Below are positions 33,210-41,799 of a stretch of DNA of 64,000 nucleotides, one piece after another. Origin of the DNA: BOG-908 sp963850605. GTDB lineage: Bacteria; Pseudomonadota; Alphaproteobacteria; Acetobacterales; Acetobacteraceae. The notes under the pieces were generated by a model that was given only the letters and a program-made list of their open reading frames with translations, was not told the DNA's origin and searched no databases. The stretch's first letter is position 1. Each line of letters begins with the position of its first letter. Position numbers and translations under genes: made by a program. The stretch spans positions 440,512 through 504,511 of the forward strand of contig CAWKLX010000005.1 in NCBI GenBank assembly GCA_963850605.1, given 5' to 3'.

Positions 33210-34492
33210 GCGCCTCGCTCGCCCGAGCGCCTGCCGCATCGCCGGCCGAGAGCTTCTTGGCGCGCTATGAAGGTTTGGCGTCTCGCCTGCCGGGCGATCC
33301 GGCGCCGCGCCAGGCCGCCGCGGAAATCTTGCGTGCGGAGGGCTTGCCGCACCGGCGCGAGGAATCGTGGCGGTTTACCAGCCTGGCCAAACTTGCAGAG
33401 GTGCGGTTTCATGAGGCGCTGACGGAGGCGAGCGGGTTCGCGTCCGGCACGGTGCTGCCGGCGTTGGGCGCGCTTGCGGATCAGCCGCGCCTGGTATTCG
33501 TGCAAGGGCGTTTCAACGCGGGTCTTTCTGCCTTGCCGGAGGGCGACATCGCCCGCTCTTTTGCAGCGCAACCGGTGTTCGGGTCGGCGACGCATCCTGA
33601 GCGGGATCGGCTTGTCGCGCTGAACACCATGCTTGCCGAAGATGGCGCGGTGATCGACGTGCCGGCCGGCCGTGATGCCGGTACGCTGGTGCTGGTCAGC
33701 ACAGGCGGTGATATTCATGGCACGCCGGTCGCGTATCATCCGCGCCACGTCATTCGCCTCGGCGCGGGCGCTCGGCTGGCCGTGGTGGAAGTGGCTGTCG
33801 GGCATGGGCAGTATCTGCATAATCCGGTGACGGAAGTGACTGTCGGACGCGATGCGCGGCTGACGCATGTGCGGCTGCAGAACGAGAGTTTGGACGCGTT
33901 CCATCTGGCGACGATCTATGCCGAGGTGGCCGGTGGCGGCGCGTATGACGGGTTCACACTGTCGATCGGCGGCGCGCTGGTGCGCACGGATGTGCAAGCG
34001 CGGCTGACCGGGGTGGGCGCGCATGCGTCCATCAATGCGGGGCAGTTGCTGCGTGGCACGCAGCACAGTGATTTTACCACCGCCATGCGTCATGACGCGC
34101 CAAATTGTGCGTCTCGGCAGACGGTCAAGCATGTGCTGGATGGGCGGTCCCGCGGCGTGTTCCAAGGCAAGATCGAAGTGGCACGGGCGGCGCAGAAGAC
34201 CGACGGATATCAGATGAATCAGGCGCTGCTGTTGTCGCCGGACGCGGAAATCGATTGCAAGCCGCAGCTCGAGATTTTTGCAGACGACGTGAAGTGCAGC
34301 CACGGTGCCACGGTAGGCGAGCTCGATGCCGAGCAGCTTTTCTATCTCTCCAGCCGTGGCATTCCGCGCGAGGAGGCACGGGCCATGTTGGTGCGCGCGT
34401 TCCTGGGTGAGGCGCTCGATCTGGTGCAGGATGGCAATACGCGGGCGCTGCTGGACGACGTGATCGAGGCCTGGTGGCAGGTGGCAGCATGA
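33206..34492 (+). CDS. sufD: Fe-S cluster assembly protein SufD
   Basis: A 428-residue partner of SufB, with the same beta-helix fold. Indicators: HRREESWRFTSLAKL, the His-containing HGQYLHNPVTEVTVG, QMNQALLLSPDAEIDCKPQLEIFADDVKCSHGATVGELD, and the C-terminal RGIPREEARAMLVRAF. The His in KCSHGA aligns with the SufD His important for iron use. It overlaps sufC at its start and sufS at its end (both ATGA), so the three are translationally coupled. Confidence 0.95.
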   Translation: MSASLARAPAASPAESFLARYEGLASRLPGDPAPRQAAAEILRAEGLPHRREESWRFTSLAKLAEVRFHEALTEASGFASGTVLPALGALADQPRLVFVQGRFNAGLSALPEGDIARSFAAQPVFGSATHPERDRLVALNTMLAEDGAVIDVPAGRDAGTLVLVSTGGDIHGTPVAYHPRHVIRLGAGARLAVVEVAVGHGQYLHNPVTEVTVGRDARLTHVRLQNESLDAFHLATIYAEVAGGGAYDGFTLSIGGALVRTDVQARLTGVGAHASINAGQLLRGTQHSDFTTAMRHDAPNCASRQTVKHVLDGRSRGVFQGKIEVARAAQKTDGYQMNQALLLSPDAEIDCKPQLEIFADDVKCSHGATVGELDAEQLFYLSSRGIPREEARAMLVRAFLGEALDLVQDGNTRALLDDVIEAWWQVAA

Positions 34493-35712
34493 CCGTCGAT
34501 TTCAGGCCCGCCGATCTGTCGCCTTCGTTCGACGTGGAGCGCGTGCGTGCGGATTTCCCAATTCTGTCGCAGCGCGTTCACGGCAAGAAATTCGTGTTCC
34601 TGGATAGCGCGGCCTCGGCGCAGAAACCGCGCGCGGTGATCGACGCGATGGTGCGCGCGATGGAGACGCAGTATGCCAACGTGCATCGCGGCCTGCACTG
34701 GATGAGCGAGCGTACGTCCGATGCGTATGAGGGCGTGCGCGACCGCGTGGCGGCGTTGCTGAACGCGCCCTCACGCGAGGAAATCGTGTTCACGCGCAAT
34801 ACGACGGAAGCGATCAATTTGGTCGCGCACAGCTACGGGCGCGGCGTATTGAAGCCAGGCCAAGCCGTGCTGATCACCGAGATGGAGCACCACGCCAATA
34901 TCGTGCCCTGGCAGATGCTGCGGGATTCGCACGGGATAGAGATGCGGGTGGCACCGATCACCGATGCCGGTGAGCTCGATATGGAGGCGTTCGCGCGCTT
35001 GCTGGATGACGGGCGCGTGGGCCTTGTGGCGGTCACGCACATGTCCAATGTGCTGGGCACCTATAATCCGATCGCGCGCATGACGGCGCTGGCCCATGCG
35101 GCGGGCGCTCAGCTTCTGGTGGATGGCAGCCAGGCGGTGGTCCATCGTGCGGTGGATGTGCAGGCGTTGGGCGCCGATTTCTACGTGTTCACCGGGCACA
35201 AATTGTATGGTCCGACGGGGGTGGGCGTGCTGTGGGCGCGCGCGGCGTTGCTGGATGCCATGCCGCCCTTCATGGGTGGTGGCGACATGATCGCGACCGT
35301 GAGTTTCGAGCGTTCGACGTGGGCGCCGGCGCCGCAGAAATTCGAGGCGGGGACGCCGGCGATCTTGGAGGTGATCGGGCTGGGGGCCGCGATCGACTAC
35401 GTGAACAGCGTGGGGTTCGACGCGATTGGTGCGCACGAGGCGGCATTGACCGACCATGCAATGGCGCGGTTGTCGGGCGTTGAAGGTTTGCACATTGTCG
35501 GGCGGGCGCAGGATCGTGGCGGGGTGATCAGTTTTACGCTGGACGGGGCGCATGCGCATGATGTTGCCACGCTGCTGGACCGGCAGGGGATTGCTGTGCG
35601 GGCCGGCCAGCACTGCGCCGAACCGCTGATGCGCCGGCTAGGGCTGACCAGCACGTCGCGCGCGAGTTTTGGCATCTACACGACGCTCGAGGAAATCGAT
35701 TTCCTGCGGTGA
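34489..35712 (+). CDS. sufS: cysteine desulfurase SufS
   Basis: A 407-residue PLP enzyme that takes sulfur from cysteine for cluster assembly. N-terminus DFPILSQRVHGKKFVFLDSAAS; PLP-binding GHKLYGPTGVGVL with the Schiff-base Lys, NTTEAINLVA, and C-terminal loop GIAVRAGQHCAEPLM with the catalytic Cys. Class II (SufS) type judged by length and the HCAEP motif. ATG 34489 overlaps the sufD stop. Followed 33 bases later by sufU, its usual sulfur acceptor partner. Confidence 0.96.
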   Translation: MTVDFRPADLSPSFDVERVRADFPILSQRVHGKKFVFLDSAASAQKPRAVIDAMVRAMETQYANVHRGLHWMSERTSDAYEGVRDRVAALLNAPSREEIVFTRNTTEAINLVAHSYGRGVLKPGQAVLITEMEHHANIVPWQMLRDSHGIEMRVAPITDAGELDMEAFARLLDDGRVGLVAVTHMSNVLGTYNPIARMTALAHAAGAQLLVDGSQAVVHRAVDVQALGADFYVFTGHKLYGPTGVGVLWARAALLDAMPPFMGGGDMIATVSFERSTWAPAPQKFEAGTPAILEVIGLGAAIDYVNSVGFDAIGAHEAALTDHAMARLSGVEGLHIVGRAQDRGGVISFTLDGAHAHDVATLLDRQGIAVRAGQHCAEPLMRRLGLTSTSRASFGIYTTLEEIDFLR

Positions 35713-35745
35713 CACGCTGGAGCGGGTGCGGGGATTTTTCCAGTG

Positions 35746-36196
35746 ATGTTCGACAATGTGCGCGAGCTGTATCAGAACGTGGTACTGGATCGTGGCCGCC
35801 ATCCGCGACATATGCATGCAATGGACCCGTTCGACGCGGCGGCGCGCGGCGACAACCCGATGTGCGGGGACCAGGTGGAAGTGCGTGTGCGCTTTGCGCC
35901 GGACGACACGGTCGAGGATGCCGCGTTTGAGGCACGTGGATGTGCCATCAGCCTGGCCTCGGCCGATCTGATGGCCGAGGTTGTGCGCGGGCGGAATGCC
36001 AGATTCGATCCGGTCGCTTGCTGAGAAATTCGAGACGTTGGCGCGGACCGGCGATGTGCTGGCGGACGATGCCGCCTTGGAAAAACTGCGCCCACTCTCT
36101 GGCGTGTCGGAATACCGGTCGCGCGTGAAATGCGCGACACTGCCCTGGTCGGCGCTGCTGGCCGCTCTGGCCGGCAAGGAGGCTTCACGTGTCTGA
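35746..36196 (+). CDS. sufU: SufU/IscU-type scaffold protein, reading frame interrupted
   Basis: The N-terminal part (MFDNVRELYQNVVLDRGRHPRHM ... NPMCGDQVEVRVRF ... ARGCAISLASADLMAEVV) breaks at about 36000. The C-terminal part reads one frame on as SIRSLAEKFETL ... LEKLRPLSGVSEYRSRVKCATLPWSALL, ending at 36196. One extra base near AATGCCAGATT explains it. The corrected protein is about 149 residues. The three ligand cysteines are visible (NPMCGD, ARGCAIS, RVKCATLPW), giving a SufU-type zinc/sulfur transfer site. Since the rest of the operon is intact, a sequencing indel is more likely than gene loss. Confidence 0.87.
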
Positions 36197-36560
36197 TTCA
36201 TCGATCCACGCGACCGAACCGGTGGGCACCTGGACGCCGGATGGCGAGGTCATCGCGCGGCCGGGCGAGACGGCGTTGCTGGACGCCATCGCCACGATCT
36301 TCGACCCGGAAATCCCGGTCAACATCTACGAACTCGGGCTGATCTATGCGGTCGAGATCAGCGATGAGGGCGCGGTGAAGGTGGAGATGACATTGACCGC
36401 ACCTGGTTGTCCCAGCGCGCAGGAATTGCCGGTGCAGGTGCGCGAGGCGGTGCTGTCCGTACCTGGGGTGACCTCGGCCGAGGTGGAGACGGTGTGGGAT
36501 CCGCCATGGGATCCGAGCCGGATGAGCGATGAGGCACGGCTTGCGTTGAATATGTTCTGA
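36189..36560 (+). CDS. sufT: SUF assembly protein SufT (MIP18/DUF59 family)
   Basis: A 123-residue protein of the MIP18/DUF59 family, starting with GTG 36189 inside the sufU 3' end (overlap of 8 bases). Signature: LLDAIATIFDPEIPVNIYELGLIYAVEIS, then MTLTAPGCPSAQELP with the conserved Cys, and VETVWDPPWDP. SufT-like proteins assist maturation of 4Fe-4S targets. Position between sufU and sufA supports the assignment. Confidence 0.92.
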   Translation: MSDSSIHATEPVGTWTPDGEVIARPGETALLDAIATIFDPEIPVNIYELGLIYAVEISDEGAVKVEMTLTAPGCPSAQELPVQVREAVLSVPGVTSAEVETVWDPPWDPSRMSDEARLALNMF

Positions 36561-36579
36561 TCGGGGTTTGTCGAAAATC

Positions 36580-36951
36580 ATGGACCAGACTGTCTCCTCC
36601 AGCCAGACCCGCCCGCGCCGCGCCCTGCCGCCGCTGATGACCTTGTCGGAGGCCGCGTCCACCCGCCTGCGCGCGCTGTATGAGCAGGGCGAGGGCCGGC
36701 TGCTGCGCATCAGCGTCAACACCAAGGGCTGTTCCGGGCTGGCTTACGACATGTCCTGGGTGGCCGAGCCTGGGCCTGGGGATGAGGTTGTGCGTGATGC
36801 TGACGTGACGGTGCTGGTTGATCGCAAGGCCAGTCTGTTTCTGATCGGCACGGTCATGGACTACGAGCAGAAGTCGTTGAGCGCAGGGTTCACGTTTACG
36901 AACCCGAATGAGAAGGGGCGGTGCGGGTGTGGGGAGAGTTTTCACGTGTGA
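36580..36951 (+). CDS. sufA: A-type Fe-S carrier protein SufA
   Basis: A 123-residue A-type carrier (ATG 36580; a TTG 12 bases earlier is in frame). LTLSEAA-type start (MTLSEAASTRLRALYEQGEG), then SVNTKGCSGLAYDMSW and the C-terminal GRCGCGESFHV: the three conserved cysteines C..., C-x-C of the family are all present. It transfers clusters from SufBCD to apoproteins. Last gene of the operon; the helicase gene converges 15 bases downstream. Confidence 0.94.
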   Translation: MDQTVSSSQTRPRRALPPLMTLSEAASTRLRALYEQGEGRLLRISVNTKGCSGLAYDMSWVAEPGPGDEVVRDADVTVLVDRKASLFLIGTVMDYEQKSLSAGFTFTNPNEKGRCGCGESFHV

Positions 36952-36966
36952 GGGTTGGCGTTTTGG

Positions 36967-39786
36967 TCAGTTACGTCCGGCAATGATAGAACTCTCCCCC
37001 AAAAACACCCCCGTCTCCCGCACTGCCTCCGCCAACCCCACCCGCCGCACCGCCACCCCCGCCGGCATCGCCGACAGAAGCCGGCTGGGCGTGCGCCGGT
37101 CCAGCAGCACGAACACGCCGCGATCCGTGGCTGTGCGTATGAGGCGGCCGAACGCCTGGCGCAGACGCAGCCGGGCGATCCGGTCGTCGTAGGCGGACGG
37201 GTTGCCGCCGGATAGATGAATGCGGCGTTCCCGATGAAGGATGTCGGGACGCGGCCAGGGCACCCGCTCGAACACGACAAGCCGAAGCGCGCGCCCAGGG
37301 ATGTCCACGCCGTCGCGCATGGCGTCCGTGCCCAGCAGGCAGCTTTCTTCCTCGGTGCGGAACACGTCCACGAGCGTGGTGTTGTCCATCGCGTCGACGT
37401 GCTGGGCGTAGAGCGGGATGCCGGCCGCTTCCAGCTCGGGGGCGATGCGGGCGTGGACGGCGCGGAGGCGGCTGATGGCGGTGAACAGGCCTAGCCCGCC
37501 GCCGCCCGCCGCCTGGAACAATTTCGAAAATGCCCCGGCCAGCCCGGGCAGGTCGGCGGCAAGGTCGGTCACGACGAAGGCGCGGGTCTGGCGGGCGTAG
37601 TCGAACGGGCTGCCGAAGGCGGCGCGTATGGCGGGCGAGGGCAGATGGGTGGCGCCGACGCGGGCCTCGGCCGCGTCCCAATCGGTTTCCACGTTGGTCT
37701 CATCCGCCACCGTCTCGTCGCGCAAGGTCGCCGAGGTGATCAGCAGGCCGTGGGCGGGGGCGACCAGGGTCAGCGCGAAAGGCTGGGTAGGGTCGAGGTG
37801 GTGGCGGCAGAAAGCGATGTCGCGGTCGAACCCTTCGCGGCGGTCGAGGCGCAGGAAAAAAACGTGGTTTGGCCGTTCGCCCGGTTCCGGTCTCGGTTCG
37901 GCAAGCGCGACCAGCATGGCTCGCCAGATGTTCAGTCGATCCAGCACGCGGCGGCGCAGGGATCGGCACGCGGCTTCGATGCGACCGCGGTCGGCGGGTT
38001 CGAGCGCGCCGGCATCTTCCTCGAGCCGATCCTCCAGCCGGTCGAGCAGGGTGCGGGCCGGCTCGGCCATGCGGGCCAGGGCGCGGGCCAGCGCAGGGGC
38101 TGCCTGTTCGACCGCCTGGGTGGGCGGGAACATGTCGCATTCCAGCGTGACGCGCGGACCGGGTGCGTCGTCGCCGGGAATGCGCGCCAGGATCTGGGCC
38201 CGGGCGGCGCTTAAGAAAGCCTCGAAAGGGTTGGCCTGGCCGGCTTGCAGGCCGCCGATTTCGGGACCGCTCTCGTCGGTCAGGCGGCTGGACCAGCCGG
38301 CGGAGGGCAGGGCGCGGGCGGCGTGCAACAGCGCGTCCAGCGGCGCTTCCAGCTTGGGGTGGCCCACCACCAGTTCGTCGATACGCCGTTTCAGCCCGCG
38401 TGCGCGTGATCGCCCGCCCTCCGCGCCCAGCAGCCAGCGGCGCAGTTCGGCCCCCTCGGCCCCCGACAATTCGCTCGCAAAGGCGCTGTCGGCGGCCTCG
38501 AAGACGTGGTGGCCTTCGTCGAACACGTAGCGGGTCGGCACCGTGTCGTCGTCCAGCCCCTGCCAGGCGGCCTGGGTCATGACCAGCGCATGGTTGGCGA
38601 CAACAAGCTGGGCGGTGCGGGCGCGCCGGACGGTGTGCTCGATGAAACACTTTTTGTAATGGCCGCAGGCGCCGTGGATGCACTCGCCGCGGCGGTCGGC
38701 CAGCGCGGCGGCCAAGGCGGGTGAGAAGATTTCGGGGAACCAGCCGGGCAGGTCGCCGCCGGCCAAGTCGCCATCAACCGTGGCGGCCACCCAGCGGGCG
38801 ATCAGGCCGAGCGGAATCAGGCGCGCGTCGGTGCCGGTGGCGAGCGCCTGATTGATCTGGTCTTCGAGGTTGAGCAGGCAAAGGTAGTTCTCGCGGCCCT
38901 TACGGATGACCACGCGGCGGCGCCGTTCGGCGGGGTCGGGGTGCAGGCGAGCCAGCTCCGCATCGATCTGCCGCTGCAGGAGTTTCGTGAAGGTACTGAT
39001 CCAGACAGTGCCGCCATTCTGCTCGGCCCACAGGCTGGCCGGCGCGATGTAGCCCAGGGTTTTGCCGGTGCCGGTGCCTGCCTCGGCCAGCACCACATGC
39101 GGGTCGGCGCGGGCGTCGCGCGGCGCAAATGCGTGGGTGGCGGCGCTCGCATAGTCGGCCTGGCCGGGGCGTTGTTCGGCGTGGGGGCCGAGCAGGCTTG
39201 CCAGGCGGGTGCGGGCCTGCGCTGGGGCGACCGGGTGGGCGGAGGGGGGTGGTGTGGGCGCCTGCTCCTCCCACTCCGGCAGGCGGCGCCAGGGGCGGAA
39301 CCCGTCCGCCGCTTCCTTGCCCGGCGGCGCCCCCGGCTCGGCCAGGGCGGCGAGCACGGCCTGTGCCCAGGGCCAGCCGGCGCGGCCCATGCGGGTGGCT
39401 ACGCCCGCGGCGCCAGCGTGGATCGGCAGGGCGCGGCCGGCCCGTAGGCGGTGCAGCAGCGTGTCGGCCATATCGGGCAGCAGGGCGGCCGCGCCTTCCA
39501 GTGTCGCGGGCGGGTCCATGTCCAGCGCCAGGGCCAGGCCGCGTGGTGTGGGGGTCGCAGGGCGTGCGGGAAGCACGAAGGCGTAGAGTTCCAGCAGGTC
39601 GAGCGAGGGGCCCGCGCTGCGCTCGCCCAGACGGCGGAAGGTCGCCGGCGCGTGCACCACGAGTGGGGGCGCCATGCGGCGCAGCGCGGCGGCCGCTTCG
39701 TCCGGGGGAAGGGACAAGAATTCGCCGTCAGAGGTCAGGATCGCCGTGCGGCCGGTGCCGGCCACCAAGGCGGGGGAGGGAGTCAT
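36967..39786 (-). CDS. ATP-dependent DNA helicase, DinG/XPD-like
   Basis: A large 939-residue superfamily 2 helicase. Walker A AEAGTGTGKTLGYIAP near residue 240; the DEAH box appears as DEGHHVFEA; helicase motifs TSATLRDE and RALRLVVFERVPWPRPD follow; late motif RLRLRQAFGRLIRTATD binds DNA/ATP. Cysteines between motifs I and II (YLCLLN, ECIHGACGHYKKCF) could bind an Fe-S cluster as in DinG/XPD. The N-terminal 200 residues are an additional domain typical of alphaproteobacterial versions. The likely role is unwinding of R-loops or 5'-tailed substrates during repair. It converges with sufA, and a small reading frame diverges upstream. Confidence 0.87.
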   Translation of the reverse strand: MTPSPALVAGTGRTAILTSDGEFLSLPPDEAAAALRRMAPPLVVHAPATFRRLGERSAGPSLDLLELYAFVLPARPATPTPRGLALALDMDPPATLEGAAALLPDMADTLLHRLRAGRALPIHAGAAGVATRMGRAGWPWAQAVLAALAEPGAPPGKEAADGFRPWRRLPEWEEQAPTPPPSAHPVAPAQARTRLASLLGPHAEQRPGQADYASAATHAFAPRDARADPHVVLAEAGTGTGKTLGYIAPASLWAEQNGGTVWISTFTKLLQRQIDAELARLHPDPAERRRRVVIRKGRENYLCLLNLEDQINQALATGTDARLIPLGLIARWVAATVDGDLAGGDLPGWFPEIFSPALAAALADRRGECIHGACGHYKKCFIEHTVRRARTAQLVVANHALVMTQAAWQGLDDDTVPTRYVFDEGHHVFEAADSAFASELSGAEGAELRRWLLGAEGGRSRARGLKRRIDELVVGHPKLEAPLDALLHAARALPSAGWSSRLTDESGPEIGGLQAGQANPFEAFLSAARAQILARIPGDDAPGPRVTLECDMFPPTQAVEQAAPALARALARMAEPARTLLDRLEDRLEEDAGALEPADRGRIEAACRSLRRRVLDRLNIWRAMLVALAEPRPEPGERPNHVFFLRLDRREGFDRDIAFCRHHLDPTQPFALTLVAPAHGLLITSATLRDETVADETNVETDWDAAEARVGATHLPSPAIRAAFGSPFDYARQTRAFVVTDLAADLPGLAGAFSKLFQAAGGGGLGLFTAISRLRAVHARIAPELEAAGIPLYAQHVDAMDNTTLVDVFRTEEESCLLGTDAMRDGVDIPGRALRLVVFERVPWPRPDILHRERRIHLSGGNPSAYDDRIARLRLRQAFGRLIRTATDRGVFVLLDRRTPSRLLSAMPAGVAVRRVGLAEAVRETGVFLGESSIIAGRN

Positions 39787-39955
39787 GTGGGCGAGAGGTG
39801 GGGCTGTAAGGTGGCGCGTGCCATAAGAAATTCCGTGTGGTGCCGGTGGACCCGAGCCGCGACAGGCTGACAGACATGGATGAGGATTTCGATATCGACC
39901 CCCATGCGGCCCGGGTTACCTGTTCCCACACGACAGGACGAGCTTGACGACAACG

Positions 39956-40150
39956 ATGCGGAGTGGGGTTTTCGTGGCGTTTCGGGACATGGGCGCGGGC
40001 GAGGACAAGGCGATCAAGGCGGCAGGCGCTTCGGCCAAACGCGACGACGATGTGGACTCCCTGCAGGCGGATGTCTTGTTGAAGAGGCGGATGCTGGGGT
40101 TCGTGTCAGCTTTGCGGAATGCCTTTGCGTTCAAGCTCTTCGCCCACTGA
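39956..40150 (+). CDS. small protein resembling DUF1640/CCDC90-type coiled-coil membrane proteins
   Basis: A 64-residue frame from ATG 39956 (TTG 39944 is alternative). The pattern VFVAFRDMGAGEDKAIKAA, then DVDSLQADVLLKRRMLGFVSALRN, then a hydrophobic end AFAFKLFAH, is like the helix-coiled-coil-transmembrane layout of DUF1640 proteins, but it is short and one membrane helix seems degraded. It lies between the helicase and lysK with no clear ribosome site. It may be a remnant. The rest of 39787-40212 shows nothing else recognisable. Confidence 0.38.
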   Translation: MRSGVFVAFRDMGAGEDKAIKAAGASAKRDDDVDSLQADVLLKRRMLGFVSALRNAFAFKLFAH

Positions 40151-40212
40151 GACGAGACTGGTCGCCGCGCGGCGATTTTGCGCGCGCCCGCCCGACCTTG
40201 TAGCCTGCGGCA

Positions 40213-41799
40213 ATGACGCCCGATGCCCCCCTTCCCAAAGCCTGGCCCTTCGAGGAGGCCGCCAAGATCGCGGCGCGCGCTGAGAAACAGGGCAAGCGGG
40301 AGGTGCTGTTCGAGACCGGCTATGGCCCTTCTGGCCTGCCGCATATCGGCACGTTCGGCGAGGTGGCGCGCACCTCCTGGGTCAGGCACGCTTATACGGT
40401 GCTGACCGGCGCCCCCTCGCGGCTGCTGGCGTTTTCGGACGACATGGACGGGCTGCGCAAGGTTCCGGACAACGTGCCCAACAAGGACAGGCTGCGCGCC
40501 TACCTCAACCAGCCGCTGACGCGCATTCCTGATCCATTCGAAAAATTCGAGAGTTTCGGGCACCACAACAACGCCATGCTGCGCGGTTTTCTCGATCGTT
40601 TCGGCTTCCATTACGAGTTCGCCTCCGCTTCCGACTACTACGCCCAGGGCCGGTTCGATGCGGCGCTGCGGCGCGTGCTGGAGGCGTATGACGAGATCGT
40701 GGCCGCCGTGCTCCCCACGCTGGGGCCGGAGCGGCGCGAGACGTACTCGCCCATCCTGCCGATCCATCCCGAGACGGGCGTGGTCGAACAGGTGCGCCTG
40801 GACCGGGTGGATGCCGCTGCCGCTACGGTGTTCTGGACCGATGCGCGGGGAAAGAAATTCGAGACCTCGGTGCTGGGCGGCGCGGCCAAATGCCAGTGGA
40901 AGGCGGATTGGGCGATGCGCTGGTTTGCCCTGGGCGTCGATTACGAGATGTCGGGCAAGGACCTCATCGATTCCGTAAAGCTGTCGAGCAAGCTGTGCAT
41001 GGTGCTGGGCGCACTGCCGCCGATCGGTTACACCTATGAACTGTTTCTCGACGAGCGCGGCCAGAAGATCAGCAAGAGCCGCGGCAACGGCCTCTCGGTC
41101 GAGGAGTGGCTGCGGTATGCGCCACCCGAAAGTCTCAGCCAGTTCATGTATAACCAGCCGCACCGCGCGAAAAAACTGTTTTTTGATGTGATCCCGCGCG
41201 CCACCGACGAGTATATTGCAAACGTGGAACGGGCCAGGGTCGAGGCGGAGAGCGAGGAGGGATCGGCGGCGCTGATGGCCAATCCGGCCTGGCACGCCCA
41301 TATGGGCCACATACCGGATGGCGCCGGCGCGCCGATCCCGTTCGGCATGCTGCTCAACCTGGCCAGCGTCATCAACGCCGAGACGGCCGACATGCTGTGG
41401 GGCTTCGTCGGCCGCTATTTGCCGCGCGCCACGCCCCAGACCGAACCGTTTTTGGCGCGGCTGGTCGATCACGCGGTTCTGTATTTCCAGGATTTCGTGC
41501 GGCCGCGTAAGCAATTTCGCCCGGCCGATGCGGTGGAGCGGGCGGCGCTGGCCGATCTGGCGCAAACACTGCGCGCGCTAGACCCGGCAACGCCGGCCGA
41601 GGCGATTCAGGACGAGGTGTATGCCGTGGGCAAGCGCCACCCGTTCCCGAGCCTGAAAAGCTGGTTCGGCTGCCTGTATCAGGTGCTGCTGGGCCAGGAT
41701 GAAGGCCCGCGTTTCGGCGGTTTCGTGGCGCTCTACGGCACGGCAGAAACGGTGGCGCTGATCGAACGCCAGCTCGCCTCGGCCGCCGTCGAGGTGTGA
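40213..41799 (+). CDS. lysK: lysyl-tRNA synthetase, class I
   Basis: A 528-residue class I LysRS, the unrelated alternative to the usual class II enzyme. The HIGH signature is PHIGTFGE (near residue 43) and the KMSKS signature is KISKSRGNG (near residue 286). WKADWAMRWFALGVDYEMSGKDLIDS is a characteristic lysine/class I LysRS segment. It charges tRNA-Lys in the cytoplasm. Class I LysRS is common in alphaproteobacteria. Start ATG 40213 follows a weak site. Its stop codon overlaps the MprF-like start (TGATG). Confidence 0.96.
   Translation: MTPDAPLPKAWPFEEAAKIAARAEKQGKREVLFETGYGPSGLPHIGTFGEVARTSWVRHAYTVLTGAPSRLLAFSDDMDGLRKVPDNVPNKDRLRAYLNQPLTRIPDPFEKFESFGHHNNAMLRGFLDRFGFHYEFASASDYYAQGRFDAALRRVLEAYDEIVAAVLPTLGPERRETYSPILPIHPETGVVEQVRLDRVDAAAATVFWTDARGKKFETSVLGGAAKCQWKADWAMRWFALGVDYEMSGKDLIDSVKLSSKLCMVLGALPPIGYTYELFLDERGQKISKSRGNGLSVEEWLRYAPPESLSQFMYNQPHRAKKLFFDVIPRATDEYIANVERARVEAESEEGSAALMANPAWHAHMGHIPDGAGAPIPFGMLLNLASVINAETADMLWGFVGRYLPRATPQTEPFLARLVDHAVLYFQDFVRPRKQFRPADAVERAALADLAQTLRALDPATPAEAIQDEVYAVGKRHPFPSLKSWFGCLYQVLLGQDEGPRFGGFVALYGTAETVALIERQLASAAVEV

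Noticed and set aside
39916..41565. A 549-codon minus-strand frame over lysK
   Set aside because: Antisense shadow of lysK; no recognisable domain.
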